Assembly: GCF_041381155.1 (NCBI RefSeq)
Contig: NC_091144.1
Span: forward strand, 17,865,544-17,929,543
Length of the DNA stretch: 64,000 nucleotides
Direction: 5' to 3'
DNA from: Argopecten irradians
Lineage: Eukaryota; Mollusca; Bivalvia; Pectinida; Pectinidae
Made by a program: the position numbers and the translations under genes. Below, piece after piece: positions 10,967 through 25,800 of the stretch (positions within the stretch are counted from its first letter, which is position 1; the number at the start of each line of letters is the position of its first letter). The notes under the pieces were generated by a model, which saw only the letters and a program-made list of their open reading frames with translations, did not search any database and was not told the DNA's origin.

Positions 10967-11288
10967 GGGAGGCAACTCAAGCTTTCACATCTCTAGATGG
11001 AAGAGAGCGTAGTAATTTCGTCAGATATAGTTCGGTTACTACGGTAATTGTTTTCAGAAAAAAGATGGAATTAATGTTGACTAAAGATTGACACATCATG
11101 TATCATTTCTATAATGGATTTGTTTGATTTGATCTTAGTTGAATAATTAAAAGGTAGCTATAATTAATAAATTCATGCAATGAAAGGCCTAATAGTAATA
11201 GCAATGACGTTTCAAAGGAGGCAACTCGAGATTTCACATCTCTAGATGGAAGAGAGCGTAGTAACTTCAACAGATATAGTACACAACG
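10967..11288 (+). repeat. 75-bp direct repeat pair, 246 bp apart
   Basis: The sequence AGGCAACTC, TTCACATCTCTAGATGGAAG, AGAGCGTAGTAA and CAGATATAGT occurs at 10967-11043 and again at 11213-11288 with few differences. Function unknown; it may be two copies of a short dispersed element or a local duplication. Confidence 0.8.
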
Positions 11289-13866
11289 TCAGCCAAATAA
11301 AAGACTTTTGCAAACACATTTGAATCTTATTTTTTGTATAAATCATTAAAACAAATATAATTTATCATCATTTATAGCATCAATTTTGTACCATTCAACT
11401 AGATAGATAAACTAAGAAAATCTACTGCGGAGGAATTAATTACATGTAAGAAGGCGTTGTGTGTGATTTTCGGGAATACACAAGATCTGAACCAAGATCA
11501 AAACAAAATAGTTCCAAGTAAACATCGGAACACATCACTGATTGGGTAATTGTACACATCGATTATCGTTGTGGCAGTTAATGTACATGTGTGTTTAATT
11601 ATTTTATACCTTGAATTAGGGTGTGAAGGGAACAAAACAGCATTTAATATTCATCGCGGATTCTTATTATTGTTTTGATGTGCTCAGGCTTGCTTAGCGT
11701 ACCTATGATTGCTGTTTCACAACAACAAAAATATACTGCTAGAATGCGAACAATGTGTCAATGTGTTATTGGATACTGGAACATTTAAATGTAGTTTACA
11801 TTAACAAATGACTCACGATAACTTTCCACCAGATCACTCATTTCAATAGTTAGTGAATGGAGACTACATAATTGTGCTTGTTATCTCAAACCTATCATTC
11901 TTAAAGATGGTATTTTTTCTCTGTCAAAAACAGGAGCAGACGAATCAGTATTTTAGTTACAACAGCTATTTACTTTACATCATTACCATAATGAACAGTT
12001 TGAGCTTATTATCTTTCTTCAAGATAAAAATATTAAGAATAATTCATTGCCTCCGAGAAAAAAATCAATGATACTATGTCTTATATGGAATGAAGTTCTG
12101 AATACACATGCACCAAAAGCAAAATAACCGAACTTAAATGCATTTTTGTGTTAATATATGCAGTCAATATAAATAAGCTACGTATGTAGATCATAATATG
12201 TGCACATAGTTTAGTGACGTACCAACATAAATTGCTACGTCATCGTTCTTCTCTCTCCAAAAGCTGTGAAAAGAAAATCCGAAAAATTGGATTTTTCTTG
12301 GAAGCCATCCATGGCTTATTTATGGACACTTGATCTATTCATTAAAGAATTAAAGGCATGTAATAATTAAAATGTGTCTGTGCTGCTTAAAATGTGTACG
12401 AGGCTTTAGGTCAAAAATCCATTCCGCATAATACAGAATTTTCTAGATTACATTTGTAGTGCAATCTTTAACCAAGTCTGGTACTGAAGGTACAATGTAA
12501 CACTATAATGTTATGCCTGTTGAACGCTTCAATAACCTCTTTAGGTAATGGGGAGGTAACTGTAAATTGCCTACAAAGAGGTTACGCCAGAAGGCTATCA
12601 CTCTATTGGCGCTTATTGCGATGATGATACCGTCTTATATAAAACGTATGTTTCAGAGTTGTGAGTTCAAAATAGATAAGCTTATCTTTAACATATGAAG
12701 TACATTATCTATAACCTTCCATGATATAAAAACTTAATACCAATAGATCAGATTTAACTGTAAACATTCCATCGGCAATTGAAACATGTTTGGATCCTGT
12801 AAGTACATTACAATACTACCTGTAAAATGTTAGAACTGATATTTCTTCTTTGCTTATAACATTGTATTCTCATCATGGTACCATTTCTGACAGTGTCGTC
12901 AATACTAAGAGAATCTATTGCAGATGCAGGACTATATAGGAAATTGTTTTCTGCGAAATCTTTTAGGCCCACAGATGCAGCTCTAGCCATTCGAACACAT
13001 AAACAAAAACTGTTATGAAGGTAGATCGTTGGAAGACCGATTTAGTCTTTTATGATCATTATGTACATAGTCGCATTCCAGAAAATTCACAGATTACTTT
13101 CTGAATTGAGTACTTGGATTATTGCTCCCAAATAAAACTTTAATGGTATAATGTAGATTTATTATATTGTGGCAGAAAAAAACAATATATTATAGGCAAT
13201 TACTGTTTATTAAAATGCTCCTATAAATACTGTTCATTTCACATATATTGTTTATTTGTCATTGACGTTACTTTCATATAAAACTCGATGAAACATCAGT
13301 CATTGCTCACATGATTCATTCATGAATCTGTCGGCAGTGGAGCATCTTTAATTGAAATATAGAAGCACATGATACACCTAAAAATAAACCTGCAAATATA
13401 TTCATGATTCTTGGATCTGTGATTGATAGTTTGGATGATATTTAAGACGCATGTACCGTTACACAGCTTCAGACGATCGCTGTTGGTAAGTACATTGCAA
13501 CCATATGGTAGCGAACAATTTGCCATTTAATATTTGCTTTGTCATTTTTTAATAACAATTGCGGAAATGTTCTTGAATCATCATGCTCTTTTATGGAAAA
13601 CAACGGTATAACTCAACATACGTAATGGTACTAAAAGAGCTATCGGATTTCATCGTTTAGTCCTGGAGAAAGTTTTCCATATGAATAACAACCAAATTAT
13701 TTTATATGCATTATCAGGCGATAACTTAGATAAGCAGTAAAGCCAATACTCGTCAGTATCATATAGTCTGAATGGTACAATGTTTTGAAAGAAAACGACT
13801 TATTCCTGTAAGTATAATTATACTTGTATCATTACCCACACGTCATCCCTGTTTTAGACAGCCACG

Positions 13867-16800
13867 ATGTACAAGTGTTTGCTGCTTTCCTACTTTGTTC
13901 TAATACATCTCGTGTACAATGGGGAGTCTATTGGAAACATCAACTCTCTGGCTCTAGCTGTTCGAAATGCCATTGATTTAGCCTTGAGGGAATCCAGCAC
14001 TGGGGCAAATGTATTTCAATCTGACGCAGGTAAACGTTTAAATTTATTTCTTTTAATAAATAGTATTGCTAATTAAAAAAACCCAACAAAATGTAAAAAA
14101 CCCAACAAAATGTAACTATCAACTTACCTACTATTCGAATGACATACAAATTAGGCGTTTGTGGCGTTATCCACCATGGTTGTTTTAATTAGTAATTAAA
14201 AATATAATTTTATTACTTAATTTAAAAAAAGTATAGCAAGAACAAAATGTAAATATAAACTTATATGATATTTCGAAAACATAACACTTACGTATTGTGT
14301 ATTGTGTTTTTCACCACCATACTTCAAATTAGTTTCATAATTTTGCATTATGTACCAAAATTTTCTGATGCGCGCACGATGCCTACTCGTAAAGTTGTAT
14401 GAACTAATGTGCCATGACTAGGCGAAACATTTTACATGCCTTTTTTTCTTCTTTTCTTCTGTAACCAAAAGAAAACCATAAGGTTTGGTAAATTAAGTTG
14501 TGAAAATCGTTCAAAAATGCAAAAATATCTGATGCATTATAAACATTAGATATAACACAGAATTTATGCACTGTGAAAAACCTTGTTTTATGCCTTATGC
14601 AGGATTTGATAAAAACATATCTGCAGAATTCAATTTACTTGGCGTCATGGTCTGGCCGTATGTACTCATTTCACTGCACCGTTGACGTAAATATAATTAT
14701 TTGTGGCAGTGCTCACAAAATTCATTTTTATGTATGTGAAGAATTAAAACCCTTGCTATGTAAGTATTGCAATACTCATAATATTTGTTATTTTAGTGGT
14801 AATAACATATGAAGAGCTTAATTAGTGGGTATGAAAATTACGGCACATATAACTTTTACATAATAATTAACTTATTTTAAATGAATTTGAAAAATTATAT
14901 GACATGTTTTAAATAAATTTAAAAGTGTTTAGTTCATCTTTCTCGGACTACAAGTTTTTTTTTACACTAAAACACCACTGAGAATTATAAGGTATTCCAT
15001 ATTTCCAGCTGCACGATTTGCGGAACTAAACAGAAGAACACAATCCCTAGTGCGCGACTTGGACAGGAACGCGAATATCATGCGGAGAGCTCAGGCGATC
15101 TTCGAGAAATTGTAAGTCCTCTACTAATCGGTTCTATATCTAGCAGCTAGTTTGTTTCGCTTAAACTAAGTATAATTTTATGATATATCTATCTTTGAGA
15201 TGTCTAGGTATGTTGTTTTACTAAATTCCGTTTTGATTTTTGTTTTATTTACACAGAGTTTTATTAGATTAAAGGCATTATCATCAAAGATATTTTGTGT
15301 ATGAAGTAAATTAATAAAATCGATATATCGATATGATGCAATCATGATGAATGTATGATTAGATTCATTTTTACAAAGGACTTTTACCATAGGAGATATC
15401 TTTGATACCTGGTATGAAACTTATGCCAATTTAGTTTTATTTCGAGCTTAACATGATCTTCGAAGTATTGGTGTTCGAGATTTAAGGTTCGAAATAAAAT
15501 ATCGTATAATTAGGACCGGTTAAATCAAAGGATGTTGAGAAATATGCATTATTACTAAAACTAAATTTTCTCCACAGAAAACTCGTTTAAACATCAATTA
15601 ACATAGACATTTATGTTAATGATCCTTTTTAATCATTGAATGAGGAGTTAAATGATTGCTTGATATCTCAACTCGGAATGACAAATCAGTGTCTGTTTTT
15701 AAACGTCTGCATCCTAATGAATGAGTCGCATGAATAACGTTTGATTGTCCGACAAAGTAAGGGCAATCAATAACACAGAAACGAACTCCAAGTTCATCAA
15801 ATTCGGAGACAATATTTCTACAAATTAAAGTATATGACAGATGCCTATTGTAATCAAGCGTTTACAAAAAAGTAAGAGCTAATAAATAACTTTGTATTTT
15901 CCCTGTTTTACTTGCATGAAACATCCACTGGGGCAATATTCCTAATGTTTGCTTTATTCTTTTTAATTTTGTATGCTCTTCCAGTCCCCATCCATTTTAT
16001 TATTTTAGAATTTGAATAATTTAAAAACATTAGGATTACCAGTTAAAATGAACATTTATCATAATGTAGTATGATAAAGTCTGCCCGCTTGACCTTCACA
16101 TTAAGGGTGGTTGTCAGAGAAAGAGAAGTTGTAAGCGTTATTACTGTTCCTTTTATTGAATGTCCTCTGTCACACAGATGATATATTTTACACAATGAAT
16201 AAAACACTAGTTCGGGACTTCCCTATTTTCGCCCATATCCCCTTGACTTTGATATAGATTTTCTCCTTCGAAATCGATAAGACAAGCGATTTGAAATGTA
16301 TTAATTAATGAATAAGTATCATATGTTGTATTTATTATCTAGACTTTAGAAAAAAAATCTTAATTATGCCGGACTTCTTTTATATTTCTAAGCGTTTTAA
16401 TAAATTTTCATGTACACTTGACATGTCATTTTGATCACCATTGCTACTTCGCTACGTCATAGATTTAATTTCAGGGTCAAGCAATCTGTTTCACAAATCA
16501 GTTTGTATTAATATGAAATTTTTATCATCAGCGGAGTAACATTATGGCAAAAATATCAAATCTAAACCTTTGAGTCAACAACAATAGTTACATGATACAT
16601 TGTCTTTTAGTAATTATATAATATCTCAGAAACACAATTGACGAAGGATTGCAATTTTATGACTCTTGCCATATCAGGGCCTCGAAGTTACTCAAGATCT
16701 GCGACACCAAATCGCCAAACATACCTGTGCCTTACCCCAGTGCGCCACATCCACCTCCCCATTAGACAAGTAATACCTTCGATTGTGCAGCATGAATGCT

Positions 16801-19800
16801 GTAGCAGTAAATCCATACATGATATATTGCGTCAATATGAATCACCACCACTACGTGTGGCTGTCGTCACACTAGACATGCTATAAACCACATACCTTCG
16901 TTTAAAAACCATTACTAAAATATCGTTAGATTTTCTCGAGTGTGATGTTATAATGGCCTATAATTTATTGTTGTATCGCATGTACTACATAACATAAAGA
17001 TATAAATTGTCGAGGAAGGGGAACATCGCAGCGAAGAATTATTTTCGTATACTAGTCTTTTGTACAAATGAATCAATTATGTCATAAACCAGTTTGAAAA
17101 TACGTGTGTAGAAGAACAGAGGATATCCACCTTGCTGTTGGGTGTCCTGACCAGGAATCGAAATCTAGTATCCGGCATGAAAATGCAATGCTCTACCAAC
17201 TAAGACAAAGAAGCATGCTTCGTTAGCTGAGTGTGACAGAGGCCGTATTTTACACGGTGTACATGTCACACTGATCCGTTGCGTTTACATGCGTATTATC
17301 CAATGACTTAAGCGGAAAAGGGGTCTTTATAGGTTTATTAAGCCTACTGATAGCGTTAGTCATTAACATTAAAAACGACTTCGGGACAAGTTAATATTAC
17401 TCATATTCGTCATGATCCTGATATTAATCTGGAATAATCATTTAAATGAAGGATAGGGAAGTTTTATAGAAATCTTTTAAAGCTGTTATTTCATGCTAGA
17501 TATTGATGATTGGATGGGTCCAAGGCTGCGACTCGTCACGGGTCATTTAGAACAACATAAATGTCATCCAAAAATTTAATGGCTAACATGACACTATGTT
17601 TCATTATGATAAAGCGAACACAGCAATTCAAATACAGATTAACATAGTTAATTTTTTTGAGTTAATAAATTTTGATTAAAGTAGAATGGCTTTATAAATT
17701 GTTTGTTCTACCACACATTGTTTAGTTCTCTAAATTATCCATAGAGCCAATACAAAACATCTCCATATAAACACATACAGATGTACAATGTTCCACACAT
17801 ATACCATTTTAGACCAGTACATTCCCAGTTAGTTAGATTAACTAAATTTCCAACTATCTGTCAGTATTGTAAATTAAAATCTCCATGTTACTTGATTATG
17901 ACATACATTGTATTTTAGAACTGACCCCGAAAACGGCGGTCGAGTGCATAATTATTCTAATGATTACTACATTATTCCTTTTGCTGCGTATTGCCATACT
18001 TTTTTGTGTGAAAACAATTCCAGATGCTAATTAATGATAAAAACAGATACAGAAAAAACTCACTAGCATTTCTCTTAGTATTGAAGTTACTTAGAATGCA
18101 CTTATTGTGTGTAAGAATGAAGCAGAAACAGGAGAAAGAACTCTAATCTGACAAAAATCAACGTTACGTCACCTTATCCAACTTCTTTTCCCACGATTTG
18201 TCACGTTCTTAATGAAAAAGCAATAGACGGGATTACTTTGAGTTATAATTAAAACGAGTCGAGCGAAGCATTTTAATTCGATCTGGTTTGAAGATAAATC
18301 TGTATCTCGTTTTTTGGCATGCTACAGTTTTTCATAAAAAAGCAATATGACATTGGTTGTCCTGCTCCTGCGGTATAAAATTTAGCAAAACTTTAGCAAA
18401 ATATTACTGTGAACGATTGACAAAAACTTTTAATTAAATCATTAAACTGTCGGCTTGTCCTTACGTTTTGAGTTCGTTATGTCTTTATTTAAGTTTTTTG
18501 TTTTCGTTTTAGCCGATAATGAGGCATATTTCCTAATATCTGTCAGTGTGTAATTGATAACATAGCCTTCAATTAAAAGGTCATTGCGTTGAACGGTAAA
18601 GTCTCAAGGATACCAATGGTTCTGCAGCCATCCATATTCTTTAAACGGAGTTGACGCGGCAAACGAATGAGAAAATGTGATTGAATATCTTGATTACCGA
18701 GAAATGTCGTCTTCTAAATAATTAATCATCAATGTGCATGTATAAAACAATTTTGGATTGATCACTAGTGTACGTGTGTGGCCTTATGAAAATGGTAATT
18801 TATAAAACTTAGTAATATTTAACAAATTGAAATTCACTTAGTAATCTATCATCCTCATCAGACACATCGTATGATATCATTCGTCTGTAAGGACACTTGA
18901 TGGTTAGTGTTCTTAACCAGCTAAGAATCTTAGTGAAACGTAAATTTATTCCTCACCTGGTAGTTCTACTTCTTTATTACATGTTTCCGAGTAAAGGATA
19001 TTGAAGGTGTTATGTAAAAATGTGGTAGTAAAGAGTAAACAGGAATCACGCCTGATCGAAATACATCTACAAGTAGGCCTAGTCTATACCTAGGACAGAG
19101 ACGTCGAGATGTAATATAATATTCCTTGTTTCCTGGTGATATTTCATCTCATCATCTGAAAACTTTTATATGCAAAATATCACAGTTACCATCCCACTTG
19201 ATGAAATATAACTGTTATTGATAAAAATCAAGGAATATCCATTAATGTCCATTTTTTTCGTTTGTTACTACAAGAACTGGACTTTCGTGGACTGTTATAT
19301 TGAAGGAGCCCGTGCTGTTAATGGAATGGAGAACCCGTATTGCCCCAGTCTGCACATTACCGGAAGTTATATGTGACCCGTATAGTCCTTACAGGACAGT
19401 GGACGGCAAATGTAACAATTTAAAACTACCGTTACTAGGTAGCTGGCTGTCACCCCAGGGGCGTGAAATCACACCTTTCTACGCGGATGGTATGTGTAAT
19501 TAAGCATTTAACTACTATTACGAGACCAATCATGGGAGGAAAATGCCAACTGGATTACAGTACATTTAATGTAGCGAGCGCTTCATGATGAATTGAGCCC
19601 TTCATTAGATTTACCGTTGTGCAGTTGACATTCATTCCATGATTATGTCCGTATTTAAAACTATTTTATAATACAATCACAAAAGGTGATGTACCTATAT
19701 AATGAATGTTATTATCATCAATGACGGAACAGACATTTTAACAGTCATCTCTTGTCATTGCTGATACGGCAATTATGACGTCATAATGATTGGTAAGGTT

Positions 19801-22800
19801 ATGGTCATATAGGATAATGTATTGCATTGTTGGGTTTACACATCTGTGTGACTTTATTGTTTTGAGAGCGTGTTTTAGAGGCCCACGTTAACTGACATTC
19901 ACGGATTTTTGCCACTCATGCGGTTTTATTATTTTATTACAAAAGGAATTCCCCCTTGCTTCTGTCCGAGTTTAACGATTACTTTATGTTAAGCTTTTGT
20001 GATAAATTTACTTATCAAACTCGGTTACCAAGCCTGCATCATTGCATATTTGACCTTGTTAACTTTTTTCTTAACTGCATTGTTAAAGAAATAAAAACAA
20101 TATGAATGCAAATATTGCACTGAACATTTAGATAGTATATGTAATATTATCATTCATCGAGAGAAGCCTGCGAAATGACATGAGACACCTTAAACATTGC
20201 ATTAATAAAAGACCACGATTTAAAGTGACTTTAATATTTGCACTTTATGAACTTGATGAACATGATTAGTTATTTAGTTTATATGTACATGTAGTAGTAG
20301 CCATTGTTTTTTCATTACTTCACATTTTTTAAACAAACTCCCTCTGGCACCAAGTCAGTTGAAAGAGCATTATATATACATGAAATACCGGATTGATATA
20401 AACCACCTTATACTTAATATTGTCACTGTTTATAGTTCTATTATGTTTTTGCTCTTGATGAGCACATTAAGTATATATTTACATGTAGTGGTAGCCATTT
20501 TGTGATTACATCACCTGTGTTTAAGGCCTGAACTTGCCTCGTTCCAAGTCAGTGACTGGACTAGATCTCCCTAGTCCTCGTCTCATTAGTAACGTGGTCC
20601 ACAGCAACACCGGTCGATCGCCAGTCTTAAACAGGAGAAACACCAACATGTTCTTTGCTTATGGCCAATTTCTAGACCATGACGTCACGCTAACGCCAGT
20701 TCTCCAAGGTATTTATGTATTGCAAATTAATTTTTTTATCAAATTTTTCCCTCTTTGGTTAGGGTATTTCCAAAAACAATATATTTTTGTTTACATTTTT
20801 CTTCTATAATAAATCTTTTAATCAATTAAATCTAACAATCTAATATTTACAAAGAAAAATTCACTTGATATAAATTCAGATATTGGTAAAGAAAATTTCA
20901 TGTGTAGAAGTAAAATTTACCATAATTTAATTTAATGCATACTTGTTACATGGTAGTTATACTGCAAATCTAAATTAATAAGTATACTATGTATTGGCTA
21001 GATGGAAGTAAAAAATCTGTAGTTCAACAAACATTAATCTGCGTTCGCTTAGGATATCTCCAGATTACAAATAAAATTGCAGTGCCTCTTTTACAGATAA
21101 CGAAGGTAAAAATCTCGAGTGTTGCCGACCAGGAGGCTTAAGAGAGTAAGTTAATGTTCTTATTTACGGACCGTCTATAAAATTATTGAAAATATTGAAA
21201 AATGACTGACTATGAATATATATATTGACATACTGAGATCAAGATTCTGGACTGTTAAATAAACTAAATTGTGCTGTGAAACATTCTTAGGAAATGCGAT
21301 TATAAGAAAAGAATTATTGCAATTTTGTTATCTTATTGATAATATTACATATTTATAATAGCTAATTGTAATGTAATATTCCCTTTATAGTCCTCGGTGT
21401 TTCCCAATCCCAGTCCCTCCAAATGATCCCATGTTCCAAATCTGTAAAAACTTCGTCCGTTCTGCATCCAGACCACCGTTCCAATGCGATCCAAGTAAGT
21501 ACACAGAATTTTTCTACCTACTGAGAAAAACATATCGAAATACTACTCCGACGTGATTAAGGATGCAACATATCAAATAATATTAATTTGTAGCCTTGGT
21601 GATCCAAACTGCATCAACCGACTCTACTTAATTAAGCCTTATAGTTTCATTATCGTCATGCAATTTTCGTAAGAAAAACACTAGAAAAAGTTCCGTTATT
21701 TCGAAAAACAAAAATAATTCGATACATTCGATTTGTCAAAATCAGGTTTATTTTATCGATTTCACGATCGCCGTATCTGTGAAACAACACTTATCTTGCA
21801 AGTGTTTTTTGTCAGTAAATTTGACATTAAAGGTATCAATTACAAACAAAAGGCCCATGGGCCTTAACGGTCACCTGACTATTAGTACAATACAACATAG
21901 TCGTTTAAAGATTTGAGCCTATTTGACCCCTGTGACCTTGATTGAAAGTCAAGGTAATTCATTTAAACAAACTTGGTAGCCCTTCATCCCAGCATGCTAC
22001 ATGCCCAATATCAGTACCCTGGGCCTTCTGGTTCTTGAGAAACAGTCGTTTAAAGATTTTAGCCTTTTTGACCCCTGTAACCTTGAATGAAGGTCAAGGT
22101 CATTCATTTGAACAAACTTGGTAGCCCTCCATCCCAGCAACCTACAGTCGTCGTTTGAATGAAAAGTTTACGGACGGCGGACAGCGCACGACGACGGACG
22201 GTGCATGATGACAATAGGTCATCCTCACCCTTCGGGTCAGATGACCTAAAAACCAAATAACTCAATAATTAATTAATAATGATTGAAATATATACAGAAA
22301 TATAAAACATACTTTAGGTTTGGGCTATGTTTTTATTGCAATGGCTTTTGTGTAGTTATGATATTTAAAACCATTTTGTTTGGAGGTCCCCGTTACCAGA
22401 TAAACCAGCTGACGTCATTCATCGACGGATCAACAATCTATTCTTCTACTCGGGAACAATTAGACATCTTACGTGAGAAGAGATTTGGTGAGTTCAAGGT
22501 GCATGAAGAAACCTTGTTTTATTTTTTGTTTAAATCTTTAATTTAAATGTTAAGAGAGTTTAAAATAGGTTTAATTTGTACAAATAGGAGCTGAAAAAAG
22601 GTTTTTGTAGTACTGCCAAAAATCATATTTACGTTTAGAGTGCAATGTGTACATACGGTCAAACCATTAAGCAAAGTTGTTGTATACGATTTCATATATA
22701 ACATTTTATTTAAGGATTAACCTCTTACTTTGCTTAGTTTATGAGATGATAAACCCTATGGAGTACGAGATAAATTAAGTAAACGCGACTGCTCCATTGG

Positions 22801-25800
22801 GTTTATCCTCTCAAAACTACATGTAAGCAAAGGTAGAGGTTAATCCTTATATTTACAATATTTTCTTTAAACACTAAAATCAACAAAAACGTCAGATACA
22901 ATCATTTACCTGAGTTATTTGCCGTCATGTTGATCCCACCCTTTTTTTCCATGGCGTCACAAAAAAGATATTTCAGTTATTTTATTAATGTGAAATAGCA
23001 ATAATGTATTAAAAAATAAATATGTTTTATTGTATGTCTCCGATTGTCTCGTACATTTGTTATTTGTAAAGATTGGCACGTGATTTTGTGGAATGTCAAA
23101 GGAAGTCCGCCAATGTTTACATGTATCCATACGCACCAAATCGGGTCACGTTCTGCACTCAAGTTATTTGGAAATAAAACAGATCTGTTCCAACTTGTTT
23201 ATCGATACAGAAACAGTGACGATTGTAAATATAGTGTTATATTTACATTCCATGGTGCATGCGCCGATATATCACTAGTATACCAAATTGTAGTATATGA
23301 GAGTATGTCTGCAATTTACAGTGATGAGGTCTCTGTGTAGGAATACAAACAATGTAAACAAGCATGGCCGCCAGTAAACAATAAACGAAGCTAGTATCAT
23401 CACATAGGATTTGTATTTGAAATAATTGAAGTTTAAATTAAAAATGTTGGCATTAATGAAAATAAATTGAAAATCAAGACGAGAACATTTAATATTGCAG
23501 TAATTAACAGTATTACGAAAATAATTAAAATTTAACGTCATAAAAACGTCGTCCGGCGTCTCAGAACGTCGTCTGCTACTGTGTCTGGATCACAGAAGGA
23601 AATTAAAACCACTTTGATTGGAGGCAGTCGGACAACACGAGGAAAAATATGGCATGGCGCTTAGAAGTTTTTCTGGGTACCTGGTAAGCTTTTGAATTAG
23701 AATTACGCCGTGTAATTTCGAGATAAACTCAGCTTAAACTAATGGAATGTTCAACTTAATTTAAGAACAATCACATCGTTTGAGTTTTACACAGCATAAA
23801 CATGTACTCAGCATAAACATGTACCCAGCAATATAGATTCCGGAGCGACTGTAATAGCATATCATATCATACAGTAGTGTTGTGAATTGATGATTAAAGG
23901 TGAATAACCCTTAGATTTTACATCACTACGAACAACATGGCGGAGAAGCTCGGCGAAGGTAGACTGAAGAAAAAGACGACAGTGCTAATGAAAAACAGCC
24001 TTATCACAATAACTGTTTGATTAACATTAGTGGGGGTTATCGATTGTTGTCTGACAAACTAATGAAACAGATCTATGTTAGGCCTATCTGCAGAGTTTAA
24101 AAAGCGAAATCAGGCACACTCAGTCCTACAAAACTATTATAGAAAAGTCAGGTTAAAAAAAGATTGCATCTTACCTTTCCAGTGGCACAAAAAATCCAAT
24201 TATCCTACGTCAAAATGTGTGGTTTGCATTATCACACTTGTTCTCTCGCGGAATAGAATTCCATCATCAGCTAAATTACCCCAGCGTCCATCCCCAAGCA
24301 CTGATTCGGAACCTCATCACTACTATTGAAGGGTATCTACATTGCGCGATCTTCACTGTCACATCAAGAGATATAATGTTTTAATATTTTGAAAAGGCAT
24401 ATAATTTTGTAGATTTATACGTATGGTTTTTAAAATAAAGTTTGATGTGGTATAAAATGTATGTTTGATTAGTTTATTTATGATAACCTGAGGAACTATA
24501 TTATATCTGGAAAATATCCGCTGTTCCGGTATTTGTACCTGTTGACGTCAGCGATGTGACGAGCGCCAAATTTAAACGCATTATTAGCGACGCTTGTTAA
24601 AAAATAGTTGAATGTAAATATAAGCAATAAACCGTTACCAAATTGTAGTATATAGTCAATATGAATATAATTTGGGTGACAGATAAATCACTTAAATAAG
24701 TAATTGTTAAGTGTTTTATGCTACTATGTTTCCTTCATACATAATGCCTTATAACACAGAATTTTACAATGCATAAATTCAGTGTTGTAACTAATGCTTA
24801 TAAGGCAACATACATGTTTTAGTTCATTTGAAAGATCTTTACATCATAATGCATCAAACCGGATTGTTTTCAATACATTACTATATGATGTATATTTTGA
24901 TCAGGTTTAGATTCTAATTTGGTTATCATTGACAGGCCATCGGTCATAAAGTGTAGTAGAAATTGTATGTTGAAGATGGGTAGAAGGCGGTATTCGGCTA
25001 TGTTATGTTTATATGTGTACTATAGTGTATTTGTATAGATTAACAGGACGTGTTAAATTGATATACAGTGTACTATATGTATGTTCATACAGGACCATAT
25101 TACGCACCATATTTTATGTTAAGATGATACACTGAGTACTATTTGTATGTTTGTACTGGACGTGTTAAGTTTATAGATTGTGTGCTGATTGTCTGTTTAC
25201 ACAGGACGTATTAAGTTGACGGCCATGAATCTCCCCCAATCTGGGTCTGCCGATATGTGTACACTATCTTCTCCTGGACACCACTGCTTCCTGGCAGGTA
25301 ATAATAATCAATGAAATCGGTGTTAAAGTAAACGTAAATTATTCACGGCGTATTTTTGTTTGCTTATTTTGCTTTCATTAAACATGGAGATATCGCGCTC
25401 AAACATCAAGTGCCAATTTTAAATGTAATTAGAAATTCCGTCTTTGCATATTACACAGTTAGCTCCCTTGTGGGTAGGTATAGATTGTTACGTCATTATT
25501 TTGTGAGCGCAATTCACGTCGTTTTCTTCGAAAAGTATGACATTACAATAACAATGTTAGAAATTTGGAGCCTAAGTCTTGTCACCCTTCTCGTATATAT
25601 AGTACCATGTGTGGTATGGTTTTCTCGTATATATAGTACCATGTGTGGTATGGTTTTTATCGTTTTATATCTAGAGCTCTAAAACGTCTAAAAATGGTCT
25701 TGGGGCACTCTGGTGGATCCATGATTATATAATCTGTAACTAATTCTTAGATCCCTGTGGTCATTGCCGTAATATACAGTACATCTATAAAAGGATAATT

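Larger units (their letters stand above)
8870..13866. other. Intergenic region upstream of peroxidase gene B
   Basis: About 5 kb without a convincing gene. It holds a degenerate copy of the 535-bp dispersed repeat (9505-9780), a 75-bp direct repeat pair (10967 and 11213), and AT-rich sequence. The short ORFs at 12808-12990 and 13320-13526 have no recognisable features. A gene B promoter should lie at the right-hand end, but no clear TATA box or initiator stands out before the ATG at 13867. Confidence 0.5.

Noticed and set aside
12808..12990. 60-codon minus-strand ORF with protein-like look
   Set aside because: No recognisable domain, no fitting splice sites, no neighbouring exons.
16638..16886. 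82-codon ORF in gene B intron 2
   Set aside because: No motif and it does not fit the gene's exon chain, which is complete and in frame without it.
17141..17213. Functional tRNA gene
   Set aside because: A and B boxes are present but the acceptor stem does not pair and the anticodon arm is poor.
22957..23541. Overlapping ORFs on both strands in intron 7 of gene B
   Set aside because: Open on several frames at once because of base composition; no protein features.
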